From Alkalihalobacillus sp. LMS6 (GTDB taxonomy: Bacteria > Bacillota > Bacilli > Bacillales > Bacillaceae_D), in contig NZ_CP093302.1 in NCBI RefSeq assembly GCF_024362765.1, positions 244,001 to 308,000 on the forward strand: a stretch of 64,000 nt of DNA, read 5' to 3'. The position numbers were made by a program, and so were the translations under genes. Under the pieces are notes generated by a model. The model was not told where the DNA came from and ran no database searches. It worked only from the letters and a program-made list of their open reading frames with translations. This document shows positions 8,552-16,725 of the stretch, piece by piece (the stretch's first letter is position 1; each line of letters begins with the position of its first letter).

Positions 8552-9139
8552 ATGAGAAAACGGAAGCTATCAACGATGACCGCTTTTGCAGCTCTACTCA
8601 TGCTTGCTGCCTGTAACCAAGATGGCGGACCAGAAGAAATGAACCCAAATCCACAGCCAGATAGTGGCGAGGAAAATAGCGCGACTCAAGAAGGCGAATC
8701 CATGAATTCATACATTACTATCCATGATGCGATAGAAAGATTTAATGAAGTATTCCCTGCCGCTTCAATTACAGGCTTGAAATACGATGCACAAAGCATG
8801 AACTATGAAATTGACGGGATCGATGATGATTCAGAGTACGAATTAATCATTGATGTAGAAACGCAAGAAGAAGTAAGCCAAGAAACAGAGGCTCTTGATC
8901 AAGATGATGCAGGTGGCGTGGAACGTGAGCGAGAAGCAATTGACACAGAGGGGTTAATTGAGCCAAACGAAGCTGTTCAAACTGCTCATGATGAAATTGA
9001 TGGCGCTATGAGAAGTTGGGAACTAGAGAGAGATGACAACCGCACGTATTATGAAGTGAAGATTGAAATTGATCAAGATGAACACGAAGTGAAAGTTGAT
9101 GCACAATCTGGTGACATCATTGAGATTGATCGAGATTAA
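8552..9139 (+). CDS. PepSY-domain lipoprotein
   Basis: A 195-residue very acidic secreted lipoprotein. The signal peptide ends in a lipobox LMLAAC (Cys near residue 21), so it should be anchored on the outer face of the membrane. A low-complexity linker (about 22-50) is followed by two PepSY-like repeats: ITIHDAIERF... and IEPNEAVQTAHDEI..., each with the DVETQEE / DAQSGDIIEIDRD ending typical of PepSY. PepSY proteins are thought to modulate secreted proteases or to help wall-associated processes; the partner here is unknown. An AAAGGAG site precedes ATG. Confidence 0.86.
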   Translation: MRKRKLSTMTAFAALLMLAACNQDGGPEEMNPNPQPDSGEENSATQEGESMNSYITIHDAIERFNEVFPAASITGLKYDAQSMNYEIDGIDDDSEYELIIDVETQEEVSQETEALDQDDAGGVEREREAIDTEGLIEPNEAVQTAHDEIDGAMRSWELERDDNRTYYEVKIEIDQDEHEVKVDAQSGDIIEIDRD

Positions 9140-9152
9140 ACGATAAAAAATT

Positions 9153-9190
9153 GGCTGCTCGTTTTTATAAACGGGTGGCCTGTTGTTATT
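9153..9190 (+). terminator. Probable terminator after the PepSY lipoprotein
   Basis: GGCTGCTCGTTT and AAACGGGTGGCC form a stem with G-U pairs and a short loop. The following T-tract is broken, so it is moderate. Confidence 0.5.
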
Positions 9191-9274
9191 AAAGTGCATG
9201 AATGTCTTAAGGTCAATGGTGAAAGGCCTAAAAGTATGCGATGATTAAAAGAAACGAATGGAGGAGGAGTACAT

Positions 9275-9913
9275 TTGGCTAACCATTTGTTTCTATTTGG
9301 TGGTGGACCGCCTTTTACAGGAAAATTTGTTCGAATGTTTCAAAATGTCATGAAGAATGAGACATGTGTAGTGCTCGTAATCGATCGACCTGGTATTGAT
9401 CAATACAAAACGAACTATGTTGAAGCGCTGAATTCAGTTGGCGTAGATTGTACGTTCTTGACGTTGCCATCAAAAAAAAATGTATGTGAACAACTAGCTA
9501 AATGCGGTGGGATTGTCATCGGTGGCGGTGATACAGAGAACTATATTGCAGAGATCGTTCATACACCTATTGGGAAAGTAATTCAGCGGCAATTTAAAAA
9601 AGGGGTTCCGGTAGCAGGTTTCTCTGCCGGAGCCATTATAGCAATGGAAAAAAGTTATTTATCAGCAAAAGATAATCGAGAACAACGTCCGGTTGTACAA
9701 GAAGGTTTAGGGTTACAAGCACATACAAAAATTGCTGTACATTTTAGTGAGTGGCAGGAAGAGGAACATTTACGGCTTTTATCGAAAGAGAGTAATGACG
9801 ATCACTATGGAATTGACGAACAATCTGGGATGTATGTTAAAAATGGAAAAATGGAAAGTGTTGATGGAAAAGGGGTTTATCTACTCAAGGACGACAAGTT
9901 TTATAAATTATGA
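9275..9913 (+). CDS. Peptidase S51 (dipeptidase E-like) family protein
   Basis: A 212-residue protein of the class I glutamine amidotransferase-like S51 peptidase family. The nucleophile elbow GFSAGA has Ser at about residue 117, and the preceding IVIGGGDTENY segment is the conserved family motif. The likely His is in AVHFSEWQEEEH. Members cleave Asp-X dipeptides or related peptides in the cytosol. Start is TTG at 9275, directly after GGAGGAGG with good spacing. The following acetyltransferase begins 11 bases after its stop, so the two are probably co-transcribed. Confidence 0.87.
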   Translation: MANHLFLFGGGPPFTGKFVRMFQNVMKNETCVVLVIDRPGIDQYKTNYVEALNSVGVDCTFLTLPSKKNVCEQLAKCGGIVIGGGDTENYIAEIVHTPIGKVIQRQFKKGVPVAGFSAGAIIAMEKSYLSAKDNREQRPVVQEGLGLQAHTKIAVHFSEWQEEEHLRLLSKESNDDHYGIDEQSGMYVKNGKMESVDGKGVYLLKDDKFYKL

Positions 9914-9924
9914 GGAGGAGCGCA

Positions 9925-10431
9925 ATGAGCATTTACTATCGAGAAGCGAAACTAGAAGATGCCCAGCAGATTATCGATCATACGAGGGCTGTCTTCGCAG
10001 AAAATCCGACATTCTACGGAACGAGAGTCGATGAATTCAACGTGACGGTGGAACAGGAAAAAAGTTGGATTGAAAGCCATCAACAACATGGATTCCTTTA
10101 TGTTGCCACACTGGAAGAGAAGATTGTCGGTGTTGTGAACTTTCTTCCTTCGCAAAGCAAACGTTTTTCGCATCAAGGAATGCTTGGCATTAGCATTAAA
10201 GAAGCGTATGCTGGTCGAGGAATAGGCTCTACACTCATAAACATGTTAATCGAATGGGCAAGAGAGCAGCCTACGATTGAAAAAATAGCACTTGAAGTTT
10301 TTTCGAACAATGAGCGAGGCATCTACTTGTATAAGAAATTAGGTTTTGTTGAAGAAGGTCGCTTGAAGCGTAATGCACGATTAGATGACGGGACGTATGT
10401 AGACGATATTATTATGGCTCAGTTTGTATAG
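9925..10431 (+). CDS. GNAT family N-acetyltransferase
   Basis: A 168-residue acetyltransferase. It has the N-terminal REAKLEDAQQIIDHTR helix, the LGISIKEAYAGRGIGSTLIN segment with acetyl-CoA loop (A-G-R-G-I-G), and the C-terminal NERGIYLYKKLGFVEEGRLKRNARLDDG signature seen in ribosomal-protein and amino-acid acetyltransferases. I chose ATG 9925 because GAGGAGG lies 6 bases upstream; the earlier ATG at 9910 is inside that site. It follows the S51 peptidase closely as the second gene of the unit. Substrate unknown. Confidence 0.88.
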   Translation: MSIYYREAKLEDAQQIIDHTRAVFAENPTFYGTRVDEFNVTVEQEKSWIESHQQHGFLYVATLEEKIVGVVNFLPSQSKRFSHQGMLGISIKEAYAGRGIGSTLINMLIEWAREQPTIEKIALEVFSNNERGIYLYKKLGFVEEGRLKRNARLDDGTYVDDIIMAQFV

Positions 10432-10433
10432 AG

Positions 10434-10838
10434 TCATGATTCATCATATGTTTTTCGAAATCCGTATAGCGGTCTGAATGTCATTTTTTCATAAAAGGAT
10501 TTTGAAGATGCAAGTGAGAGAACATCCAAACGTGTGTGAGGGTACAAGGAATGAACGTGCGAAATGAGAGCATCTCCCACCCCGTGACCTTGATACGGCT
10601 TTGCGACAAGTAGTTCACATATATAGGTTGTAAGGTTCCCGTCAGTTAAACCACGTACATAACCAATGACTGTATGGGTTTTGACTTCTTTCGCCAAAAA
10701 ACGGATCGTTGATTCTGTCCAAGCGCGTTGAGTTTGATTAGAATTTTCAGTTAAATAAGACCAGCCTTCTGCATGATTTAATTGTTGAATGGCGCTAAAA
10801 TCAGTATCGCTGAATTCGCATATCGTAAAAGATCTCAT
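10434..10838 (-). CDS. GNAT family N-acetyltransferase
   Basis: A 134-residue short GNAT protein converging on the previous gene, with only a few bases between stop codons. ICELLVAKPYQGHGVGDALISH carries the acetyl-CoA-binding loop (Q-G-H-G-V-G), and SSKSFYEKMTFRP the C-terminal strand. ATG 10838 has AGGAGG upstream; the longer frame starting at 10901 would have a basic, unrelated extension and no good site. Substrate unknown. Confidence 0.82.
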   Translation of the reverse strand: MRSFTICEFSDTDFSAIQQLNHAEGWSYLTENSNQTQRAWTESTIRFLAKEVKTHTVIGYVRGLTDGNLTTYICELLVAKPYQGHGVGDALISHVHSLYPHTRLDVLSLASSKSFYEKMTFRPLYGFRKTYDES

Positions 10839-10923
10839 TGTCTTATTAAACCTCCTAAGTATGAGTCTTCCTAGCCTACAAAAGGGTTTCGATCTTGTCA
10901 AATTGACGGGAAAATAAAATGAC

Positions 10924-10954
10924 TTGAGTATGACGTAACGTAACAGGATACACT
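10924..10954 (+). promoter_or_regulatory. MerR-type promoter with 19-bp spacer
   Basis: TTGAGT (10924-10929) and TACACT (10949-10954) are separated by exactly 19 bases, longer than a normal 17. Such overlong spacers are the hallmark of MerR-controlled promoters, and the spacer contains TGACGTAACGT, like operators known for this family. It drives the MerR gene and the ABC exporter behind it. Confidence 0.8.
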
Positions 10955-10976
10955 AAACGGATGGAGGGGTTTTACT

Positions 10977-11762
10977 ATGGAAGAGACAATTGGTCCATTT
11001 GCGAAACGCGTTGGTACAACAGTACGTACATTACGTTATTATGACCAAATTGGTTTGCTTGCGCCGAAGGGAACCAATAAAAAAGGTCAAAAAGTATATA
11101 CCCGCAAAGAGTGGGAGGTTTATCAGCAAATTACTGTGTGCAAGCATCTAGGGATGGCGCTTGAAGAGATCAAAGAAATGCTTAAAAATAAAGAATTGAA
11201 CGGAAGAGAGCGTCTAGCTTTGCAAAAGCAAGTAATCAAGCAAAAACAAGCAGAATTAGAGGAAACATTAAGCATGATTGAAAGAGTAGAACATTTATAT
11301 GAATTGGAAGAGCTTCAGCCTTCGGAGCTCGACGCTCTAGCTTTTGTGTTACTTGATGCGTTTAAACGAGAAAAAGAGCAAATTAAAGCATTTAAGCAAC
11401 ATTTTTCTGGTGATCACGACACGATTAAAGCGTTAGATCAATTAAATGAGCCAACGTTTCAACTTGAAAATGATCAACGAGCGCTGCATTTCTTTTATGA
11501 GATGAAGAGAGCAATGGAGGATGGGGAGGAAGCGAAAAGCGAACGAGTGAAACGTTTGGTCAAAGGATTTATTCGAAACAATCCGGAACAAGAAATCATG
11601 CTTAATCAGGCGCTCAACGCCATTGACGAAGCTTTTTATCAAAAGAATTATGATTTATTCAATGGATATTTTCCAGCAGAGCTAGGATTGTTTATTAGCG
11701 AGGCGCTTACAGCGTATTTAATAGGTGAAAAGGAGCAATTACATGGAGGGGAATCAACCTAA
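10977..11762 (+). CDS. MerR family regulator with long C-terminal sensor domain
   Basis: A 261-residue MerR regulator. The N-terminal winged helix (1-75) has the typical FAKRVGTTVRTLRYYDQIGL, followed by a coiled-coil dimerisation helix (about 80-115). The C-terminal ~140 residues resemble the TipAS-type antibiotic-binding domain in position and helical character. It likely binds a hydrophobic or peptide drug and untwists the 19-bp-spacer promoter ahead of itself. Its stop overlaps the start of the ABC exporter by about 20 bases, so the two are translationally coupled. It is presumably an autoregulated drug sensor for that exporter. Confidence 0.88.
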   Translation: MEETIGPFAKRVGTTVRTLRYYDQIGLLAPKGTNKKGQKVYTRKEWEVYQQITVCKHLGMALEEIKEMLKNKELNGRERLALQKQVIKQKQAELEETLSMIERVEHLYELEELQPSELDALAFVLLDAFKREKEQIKAFKQHFSGDHDTIKALDQLNEPTFQLENDQRALHFFYEMKRAMEDGEEAKSERVKRLVKGFIRNNPEQEIMLNQALNAIDEAFYQKNYDLFNGYFPAELGLFISEALTAYLIGEKEQLHGGEST

Positions 11763-13485
11763 GCAAATTAGTAGCAAAGCGTTTGTTTCAATGGTGCGAC
11801 CCTTTTTGCCTAAGCGGTCATTGCTTATACTTGCGGTAGTGCTTGTAGTCGTTGAGACAGCGCTCGCTCTTGTTGTACCACTTTTGACGATGGGCTTTAT
11901 TGATGAAATGACGGTTATCGGCTTTGAGTGGTCGACAATCGCACTATTAGCAGGAGTATTTATTGCACAATTAATTATGTCTGGTTTAGCGATTTATACA
12001 ATGGTGTATATTGGACAAAAAGTTGTCTATTCATTAAGAGAAACCGCTTGGAAACGAATCTTACATCTACCAGTTTCGTTCTTTGATCGTCATTCGTCAG
12101 GCGAAATGATGAGTCGAATGACGAATGATACGCTTATTATTAAAGACTTTATGACAATGCAACTCATTCCATTTATTTCAGGCATTATTTCCATTGTTGG
12201 TTCAATTGTCATTTTGCTAGTCCTTGATTGGCGAATAACGTTGATGATGTTAGCGGTCGTCCCAGCATCCTTACTTGTTATGATGCCCCTTGGCCGCAGA
12301 ATGTATCGCGTGTCTCGCTCTTTGCAAGATGAAACAGCCTCCTTTCAAGGAGATTTAGGGCGGGTACTTTCGGACATTCGTCTTGTGAAAGCGTCGCTTG
12401 CTGAAGACCAGGAAAAGAAGGTCGGCATTAATCGAATGGCCAATTTATTTGGGTATGGCTTACGTGAAGGAAAAATTATGGCGGTGATTCAACCGATTAT
12501 GATGAGCTTAATGCTGATTATGCTTGTTGTCATCTTCGGTTATGGCGGTATGCGCGTAGCGGCAGGGACGCTCACAGCAGGAGCACTTGTAGCCATCATC
12601 TTTTATTTATTTCAAATATCCATGCCGTTTACGCAGATGGCTAACTTCTTCACACAATTGCAAAAAGCGTTAGGTGCAAGTGAACGAATGGAAACAATTT
12701 TAAAAGCGACCGTTGAAGAAGATGTTGTTCAAACATCGACAAATACAGAGCAGCACGACGGGCTTTTGTTTAAACATGTGTCGTTCCAGTATTCAGCAGA
12801 CAAATTGATCTTGAAAAATGTATCTTTTAAAGCTCGAGTTGGAGAAATGACGGCGTTTGTAGGTCCGAGTGGTGCAGGGAAAACAACGCTATTCTCGCTA
12901 ATTGAGCGATTTTACATGCCGACTGAAGGGTCAATCCAATACCTTGGTGATGAGACGGTTTCCATTCCTTTAGCAGAGTGGCGAAACAAAATTGCTTATG
13001 TTTCTCAAGATTCACCAATTATGTCGGGTACCATTTATAGCAATCTAACCTATGGATTAAAAGATGTTCCCCAAAGTGTGGTAGAGGATGCGGTACGTTC
13101 AGCGAATTTGGAAGCGTTCTTACATGATTTGCCTGACCGGTTAGAAACGGAAGTTGGAGAACGGGGCGTACGTTTATCAGGCGGACAAAAGCAACGTTTG
13201 GCAATTGCTAGAGCAATGATACGAAATCCGGAAATTTTGTTATTAGACGAAGCAACGGCACATTTAGATAGCGCTTCAGAAAAACTTGTGCAAGAGGCAC
13301 TAGAACGGTTAAAGACGGGCAGAACGACTCTTGTTATTGCACACCGGTTAGCTACTGTTCGAAATGCGCATCAACTCATTGTTTTAGAAGAGGGTAAGGT
13401 AACAGGTTCAGGAACGCATCAGGAGTTGCTCGAGCACCACGGCTTATATCAAGAACTTGTGAAGCAACAGCTCACAGTCAATTAA
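11743..13485 (+). CDS. ABC transporter, type I exporter half-transporter (permease-ATPase)
   Basis: A 580-residue half-transporter with a six-segment membrane domain (about 15-320) and a C-terminal ATPase. Seen are Walker A GPSGAGKTT, Q-loop YVSQDSPIM, signature LSGGQKQR, Walker B EILLLDEAT, and H-loop VIAHR. It belongs to the BmrA/LmrA/MsbA-like multidrug and lipid exporters and probably works as a homodimer. ATG 11743 has GAAAAGGAGC upstream within the end of the MerR gene. Coupling to a MerR sensor with a large ligand domain suggests efflux of an antibiotic or toxic amphiphile. Confidence 0.93.
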   Translation: MEGNQPKQISSKAFVSMVRPFLPKRSLLILAVVLVVVETALALVVPLLTMGFIDEMTVIGFEWSTIALLAGVFIAQLIMSGLAIYTMVYIGQKVVYSLRETAWKRILHLPVSFFDRHSSGEMMSRMTNDTLIIKDFMTMQLIPFISGIISIVGSIVILLVLDWRITLMMLAVVPASLLVMMPLGRRMYRVSRSLQDETASFQGDLGRVLSDIRLVKASLAEDQEKKVGINRMANLFGYGLREGKIMAVIQPIMMSLMLIMLVVIFGYGGMRVAAGTLTAGALVAIIFYLFQISMPFTQMANFFTQLQKALGASERMETILKATVEEDVVQTSTNTEQHDGLLFKHVSFQYSADKLILKNVSFKARVGEMTAFVGPSGAGKTTLFSLIERFYMPTEGSIQYLGDETVSIPLAEWRNKIAYVSQDSPIMSGTIYSNLTYGLKDVPQSVVEDAVRSANLEAFLHDLPDRLETEVGERGVRLSGGQKQRLAIARAMIRNPEILLLDEATAHLDSASEKLVQEALERLKTGRTTLVIAHRLATVRNAHQLIVLEEGKVTGSGTHQELLEHHGLYQELVKQQLTVN

Positions 13486-13495
13486 AAGAGAAACG

Positions 13496-13533
13496 AACAG
13501 CAACCACACAATCCAATGTGGTTGCTGTTATTT
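13496..13533. terminator. Bidirectional terminator
   Basis: AACAGCAACCACA and TGTGGTTGCTGTT make a perfect 13-bp stem between the exporter and the convergent DinB-like gene. Confidence 0.9.
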
Positions 13534-14033
13534 CACTTAGAAGGAAAACGAGCATCTTGCTTCAACTCTTTAATTTGCTCAATGTGCCGTTGCTCATGAT
13601 ACGTTCGTAGTTCTACCCATTGCTTTAAGGAAAGCCGGCTAAATACAGGATGCTTCGCTGATAATCGCTCAAGCCGTTCTTGATTCGTCGCTTCAATTTC
13701 TTCATCCAGGCTTTGCTTGCCTTGGTGCAAACGGTCAATTAATGAAGCTTTTTCAAACGGACCAGGATTTGGTGCAACAATGTCCGGCGCCTCAATTTTC
13801 ATGCTACGATCTAGCGCTCGTTCAATCGGTTTAGAAGGGACAACCTCTTCAATATTTTTGGTGAGTGCATACTGTAAAGTTAATAAAATTTGATGATCCA
13901 TTTTAATGAGATGGTCACAGACTTCACCAATTGTCCAATGTGGCTCCATACGAATATTTAACTGTTCTTCTGATAAGTGATCCAATTCGTGTAACAACTG
14001 CTGACGAACATCTTGTGCTTTCACGTTTGTCAT
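13533..14033 (-). CDS. DinB superfamily protein
   Basis: A 166-residue four-helix-bundle protein of the DinB/YfiT superfamily. The expected metal-binding histidines are visible: His in CDHLIKMDH (about residue 40-46) and the HEQRHIEQIKEL segment near the C-terminus (HxxxH). TIGEVCDHL is the common helix-2 motif. Such proteins are stress-linked; some are thiol-S-transferases that use bacillithiol, but the activity here is unknown. It starts at ATG with a GGAGAT site. Confidence 0.85.
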   Translation of the reverse strand: MTNVKAQDVRQQLLHELDHLSEEQLNIRMEPHWTIGEVCDHLIKMDHQILLTLQYALTKNIEEVVPSKPIERALDRSMKIEAPDIVAPNPGPFEKASLIDRLHQGKQSLDEEIEATNQERLERLSAKHPVFSRLSLKQWVELRTYHEQRHIEQIKELKQDARFPSK

Positions 14034-14635
14034 AAAATAAATCTCCTTTTCCTGTCAGATGGGTGAGGCATGGAAAACGTCCGCCTATGTAAACGTTTTC
14101 GGTATAAACATGTAAATTCCTGTTCTTTTAAAATGGGAAAGAATGTGATTCGCTTTTTCTTGCCATTTTAGGTGTCCAGCTATTCGACGTAATTAAAAGC
14201 GAAAAGGACGTACTTATTTGGTTATAAGCTACGTCCTGTTGGCAATGTTTCTTGTGACTTATTAGGTAGTCGTCGATGTAATGTAAGTTGGTAAAAAACG
14301 CCTTCTCGAATGAGCGGGCGTTTAATACTATGTAAGAAGAGAGTCGTGTATAGGACGATGGTAGAATCAAATAATCCCCGATTGAGCCGCGTTGAAAGAC
14401 GTAAGAGAGAAAGCAAAATAAAAAAAGCAATCGAGAGAAGTTGATTGCAGTCGGTCGGATTGCTTCCTTCATCTCAATTGCATTTAGAATCATTAAAAAC
14501 TGGTTCTAAGGCTACCAGATAGCTCATTGATCGTTGTTGTGATAAGGGTCTGCTTAACCATAGAACATCACGGTTTCGGGCCGGAGTTACTAAAGGGGAA
14601 AGGCAACATCAAGCAAGCGATTCTCGCCTTAAAAT

Positions 14636-14665
14636 GAGGGAGTGTACAAGTTCCCTCTTTTATTT
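14636..14665 (+). terminator. Terminator of a decayed gene
   Basis: GAGGGA...TTCCCTC hairpin followed by TTTTATTTTA. Confidence 0.7.
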
Positions 14666-14701
14666 TATGCCCAATTTAATTATTTATATGACAAAACAAA
14701 T

Positions 14702-14728
14702 AACCGATGATCAGTCGGTTGTTTTTGT
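14702..14728 (+). terminator. Terminator-like hairpin
   Basis: AACCGA and TCGGTT arms with a 7-base loop followed by GTTTTTGTG. Confidence 0.6.
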
Positions 14729-14844
14729 GTATGACACTCTGGACACACAAACCCCATTTGTGTGTTGAGCAGTTGCATTGAAATACTTACGATAGGTTAC
14801 CGGGAAACTTGTAGTGTAAACCCTATTAACAGTGAGTTACACAC

Positions 14845-14869
14845 AAAAAAGAGCCGTCAAAAAGGCTCC
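14845..14869 (-). terminator. Terminator of the rap-phr operon
   Basis: On the minus strand GAGCC and GGCTC arms are followed by six Ts, about 50 bases after the phr stop. Confidence 0.8.
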
Positions 14870-14921
14870 ATTTAAGCGTTAAACAATTCGTTACACCTAT
14901 TGTAACATGAATAATTTAAGA

Positions 14922-15062
14922 TTAAAGATTGATTGTACTCCGAGCTTGTTCAACATCGCCTTTCGGTCCAGCTTGTTCAAAGTCGCCTTTTCCTCCTGTA
15001 GAGCTGATTGTGATAATTGTAATAAGGGCAGTTGCTAAAAGAGCGTAAGACCATTTCTTCAT
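14922..15062 (-). CDS. phr: Phr-type signalling peptide precursor
   Basis: A 46-residue precursor whose ATG overlaps the rap stop codon (ATGA), the classic rap-phr arrangement. The N-terminus is a signal peptide (MKKWSYALLATALITIITIS). The exported part contains two near-repeats, KGDFEQAGP and KGDVEQARS. The C-terminal ARSTINL includes ARSTI, which resembles known Phr pentapeptides such as ARNQT and SRNVT. In Bacillus such peptides are exported, trimmed, re-imported by Opp and inhibit the cognate Rap. The mature peptide is inferred, not shown. Confidence 0.85.
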   Translation of the reverse strand: MKKWSYALLATALITIITISSTGGKGDFEQAGPKGDVEQARSTINL

Positions 15063-16141
15063 GATTGATTCACTCCTATAAAAGTTTGTTTTTTACCCAT
15101 ATGTCTTGCTCTCTTTGAATATTCGAGAGAGCGTGGTAAATCTCCTTTAGACTCGAAATATTGCGATATTTCATCGCACATTTCTGCATACTCAAAGTAA
15201 AATTCATTGGATTCAAGTATATCTAAACCAGCCTTAACAAGCGACATATTATTTTCCATATAAAGTCCACGACTGACTTTGCAACGAGCGATATATTCAG
15301 GCAGTTTCTGCTTCTTTATTTTAGCTTCTAATTCATCAAGTCCATGCGAGTAGGTTTCCATCTTCAATTGCAAGTGGTAAATGTGGTAAGTGGTTTTGAG
15401 AGCTGTTATAGATTGAGAAAATTCAGGTACATCTAGTGCCAATTTAAAATTTTGAATTGCATCGACGAACTGTTCTCGCACAATTTGATAAATGCCGTGA
15501 TTGTGATGAGTTAATGCCTGCTCATAAGGGAATGGCTTAGTTATCTCAAATAGCTCTTTGTAAAGTGCATTTGCTGTTTCAAATAATTCCATTTCACTTG
15601 AAATGATAGCAAGTGCTAGTTTACAGGTAATTTCGTTCTTTCTATAAAGGGAATCCTTTTCAAATATTTCTAGTGCTTGTTCTATGTATGAAATGGCAAA
15701 TGTGTATTGGTTGATTTTGTAATAACTCATACCAAGTTTTTGATAGAAGTCTGCTTTCTCCGCTTTATCATTTACCTTATCAAGCAATCGTTCAGCAATT
15801 TTGTACGTTCGTATCGCAGACTTGTAACGCTGGTCTAAATATTCATTTTGACCTGAAACGTAATAATACATATAGTTGAGATAGTCGTCTCTTTCAATCT
15901 CAATCGAGTTTAATAGTGGTGCTTCTGCTTTTTCTCCGTTTGGATACGAGACAAGCAAATTGTGCTTAAATGAGATCAATTGATAATATGCAAGCATTTT
16001 GTCGTCGGGTTTCATCTTGTCGATGGCTAGGATAGTTTGTTCACGTGCTTCTTTAGCTGATTCAATGTCTTTAGCAATAAGGCAACTATGCCACTGGACA
16101 ATTTTTCCACCTACTTTTTCAGGTGCTAACTGATTCGCCAA
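15059..16141 (-). CDS. rap: Rap family response-regulator aspartate phosphatase / TPR regulator
   Basis: A 360-residue Rap protein. The N-terminal three-helix bundle (about 1-70, KIVQWHSCLIAKDIESAKE) is followed by about six TPR repeats with clear motifs such as ADFYQKLGMSYYKINQYTFA and YIEQALEIF. Rap proteins either dephosphorylate Spo0F~P or block ComA-type regulators, and are inhibited by their Phr peptide. Start is TTG at 16141 after AGAGGGG. The phr gene overlaps its end. The Spo0F-type versus ComA-type target cannot be told here. Confidence 0.92.
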   Translation of the reverse strand: MANQLAPEKVGGKIVQWHSCLIAKDIESAKEAREQTILAIDKMKPDDKMLAYYQLISFKHNLLVSYPNGEKAEAPLLNSIEIERDDYLNYMYYYVSGQNEYLDQRYKSAIRTYKIAERLLDKVNDKAEKADFYQKLGMSYYKINQYTFAISYIEQALEIFEKDSLYRKNEITCKLALAIISSEMELFETANALYKELFEITKPFPYEQALTHHNHGIYQIVREQFVDAIQNFKLALDVPEFSQSITALKTTYHIYHLQLKMETYSHGLDELEAKIKKQKLPEYIARCKVSRGLYMENNMSLVKAGLDILESNEFYFEYAEMCDEISQYFESKGDLPRSLEYSKRARHMGKKQTFIGVNQS

Positions 16142-16290
16142 CTAAACCCCTCTTTTCAATTTAATGGTTAATAGTCCAATTATACGTTTATTCGACATGA
16201 AATAGATACATATTAAGGGTATTTCCCAAGTCATTAATTACCTTTTAATTTCACGTACCTTATTACATTAAAGAATATAGGAGGGATACG

Positions 16291-16456
16291 ATGGCGATGC
16301 TTACGGATTTCGAAAGGAAAATGCTTCAAATCATACGAAATCGTAAAATAATGGGTAAAGAAGTGACCATAACGATTTTGAGCTAGCATATGAATCGATC
16401 AAAACAGGAAGTTAGGGACACGGTTAGCTAAGCTAAAGGAGAATAATGTAATTTAA
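16291..16456 (+). pseudogene. Frameshifted small DNA-binding-like protein
   Basis: AGGAGGGATACG precedes an ATG opening MAMLTDFERKMLQIIRNRKI, but the frame stops after 31 codons. Shifted frames continue plausibly with NRSKQEVRDTVS and then LAKLKENNVI before a stop at 16456, giving a likely ~55-residue winged-helix-like protein with at least two frameshifts. It could be a genuine 31-aa peptide, but the continuity across frames argues for decay. Confidence 0.5.
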
Positions 16457-16598
16457 ATAATTGTTAGTTGTATGATATAGGTATTATCAAATCGTACAAT
16501 TAGAAAAAACATTAACGTATTTTAATAATTAATCTAGCCATAGTTTAGGTGAAATTATTTCTAGTCATAGGGTAGCATTTATCATCGATGATAATCGT

Positions 16599-16648
16599 AA
16601 AAACTTTAGAAAAACTTTAGAATTGTTTTCCTGAGTACATGATATAAT
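16599..16648 (+). promoter_or_regulatory. Promoter with perfect 11-bp tandem operator
   Basis: AAAAACTTTAG occurs twice in direct tandem (16599-16620), one helical turn apart, directly upstream of a TATAAT at 16643-16648 with no good -35 element. CTTTAG-N5-CTTTAG has the geometry of OmpR/PhoP/WalR-type response-regulator sites that activate weak promoters. It controls the secreted hydrolase at 16726. Confidence 0.55.
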
Positions 16649-16725
16649 GAATTTGTTGGAGATAATGACACTACTATCCACGAATTACATTCTTTTCCTT
16701 CAAAATCTGAAGAGGAGCAATAATA

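Larger units (their letters stand above)
14034..14921. other. 888-bp region without an intact gene; gene remnants and hairpins
   Basis: No intact gene. A plus-strand frame at 14358-14444 encodes a short Arg/Lys-rich piece (RLSRVERRKRESKIKKA) that in a shifted frame continues into a hydrophobic stretch. A fragment at about 14506-14635 ends with HHGFGPELLKGKGNIKQ and is followed by a good terminator. Both look like an eroded gene I cannot identify. Minus-strand open frames at 14128-14493 lack ribosome sites. A perfect 9-bp hairpin (ACACACAAA/TTTGTGTGT) lies at 14743-14765. Confidence 0.5.

Noticed and set aside
14089-14102. CcpA cre site TGTAAACGTTTTCG
   Set aside because: Final required position mismatches on both strands and the nearest gene (DinB-like) has no carbon link.
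14128-14493. 121-codon minus-strand open frame
   Set aside because: No ribosome site, no family resemblance, overlaps eroded plus-strand pieces and another frame; looks like non-coding or decayed DNA.
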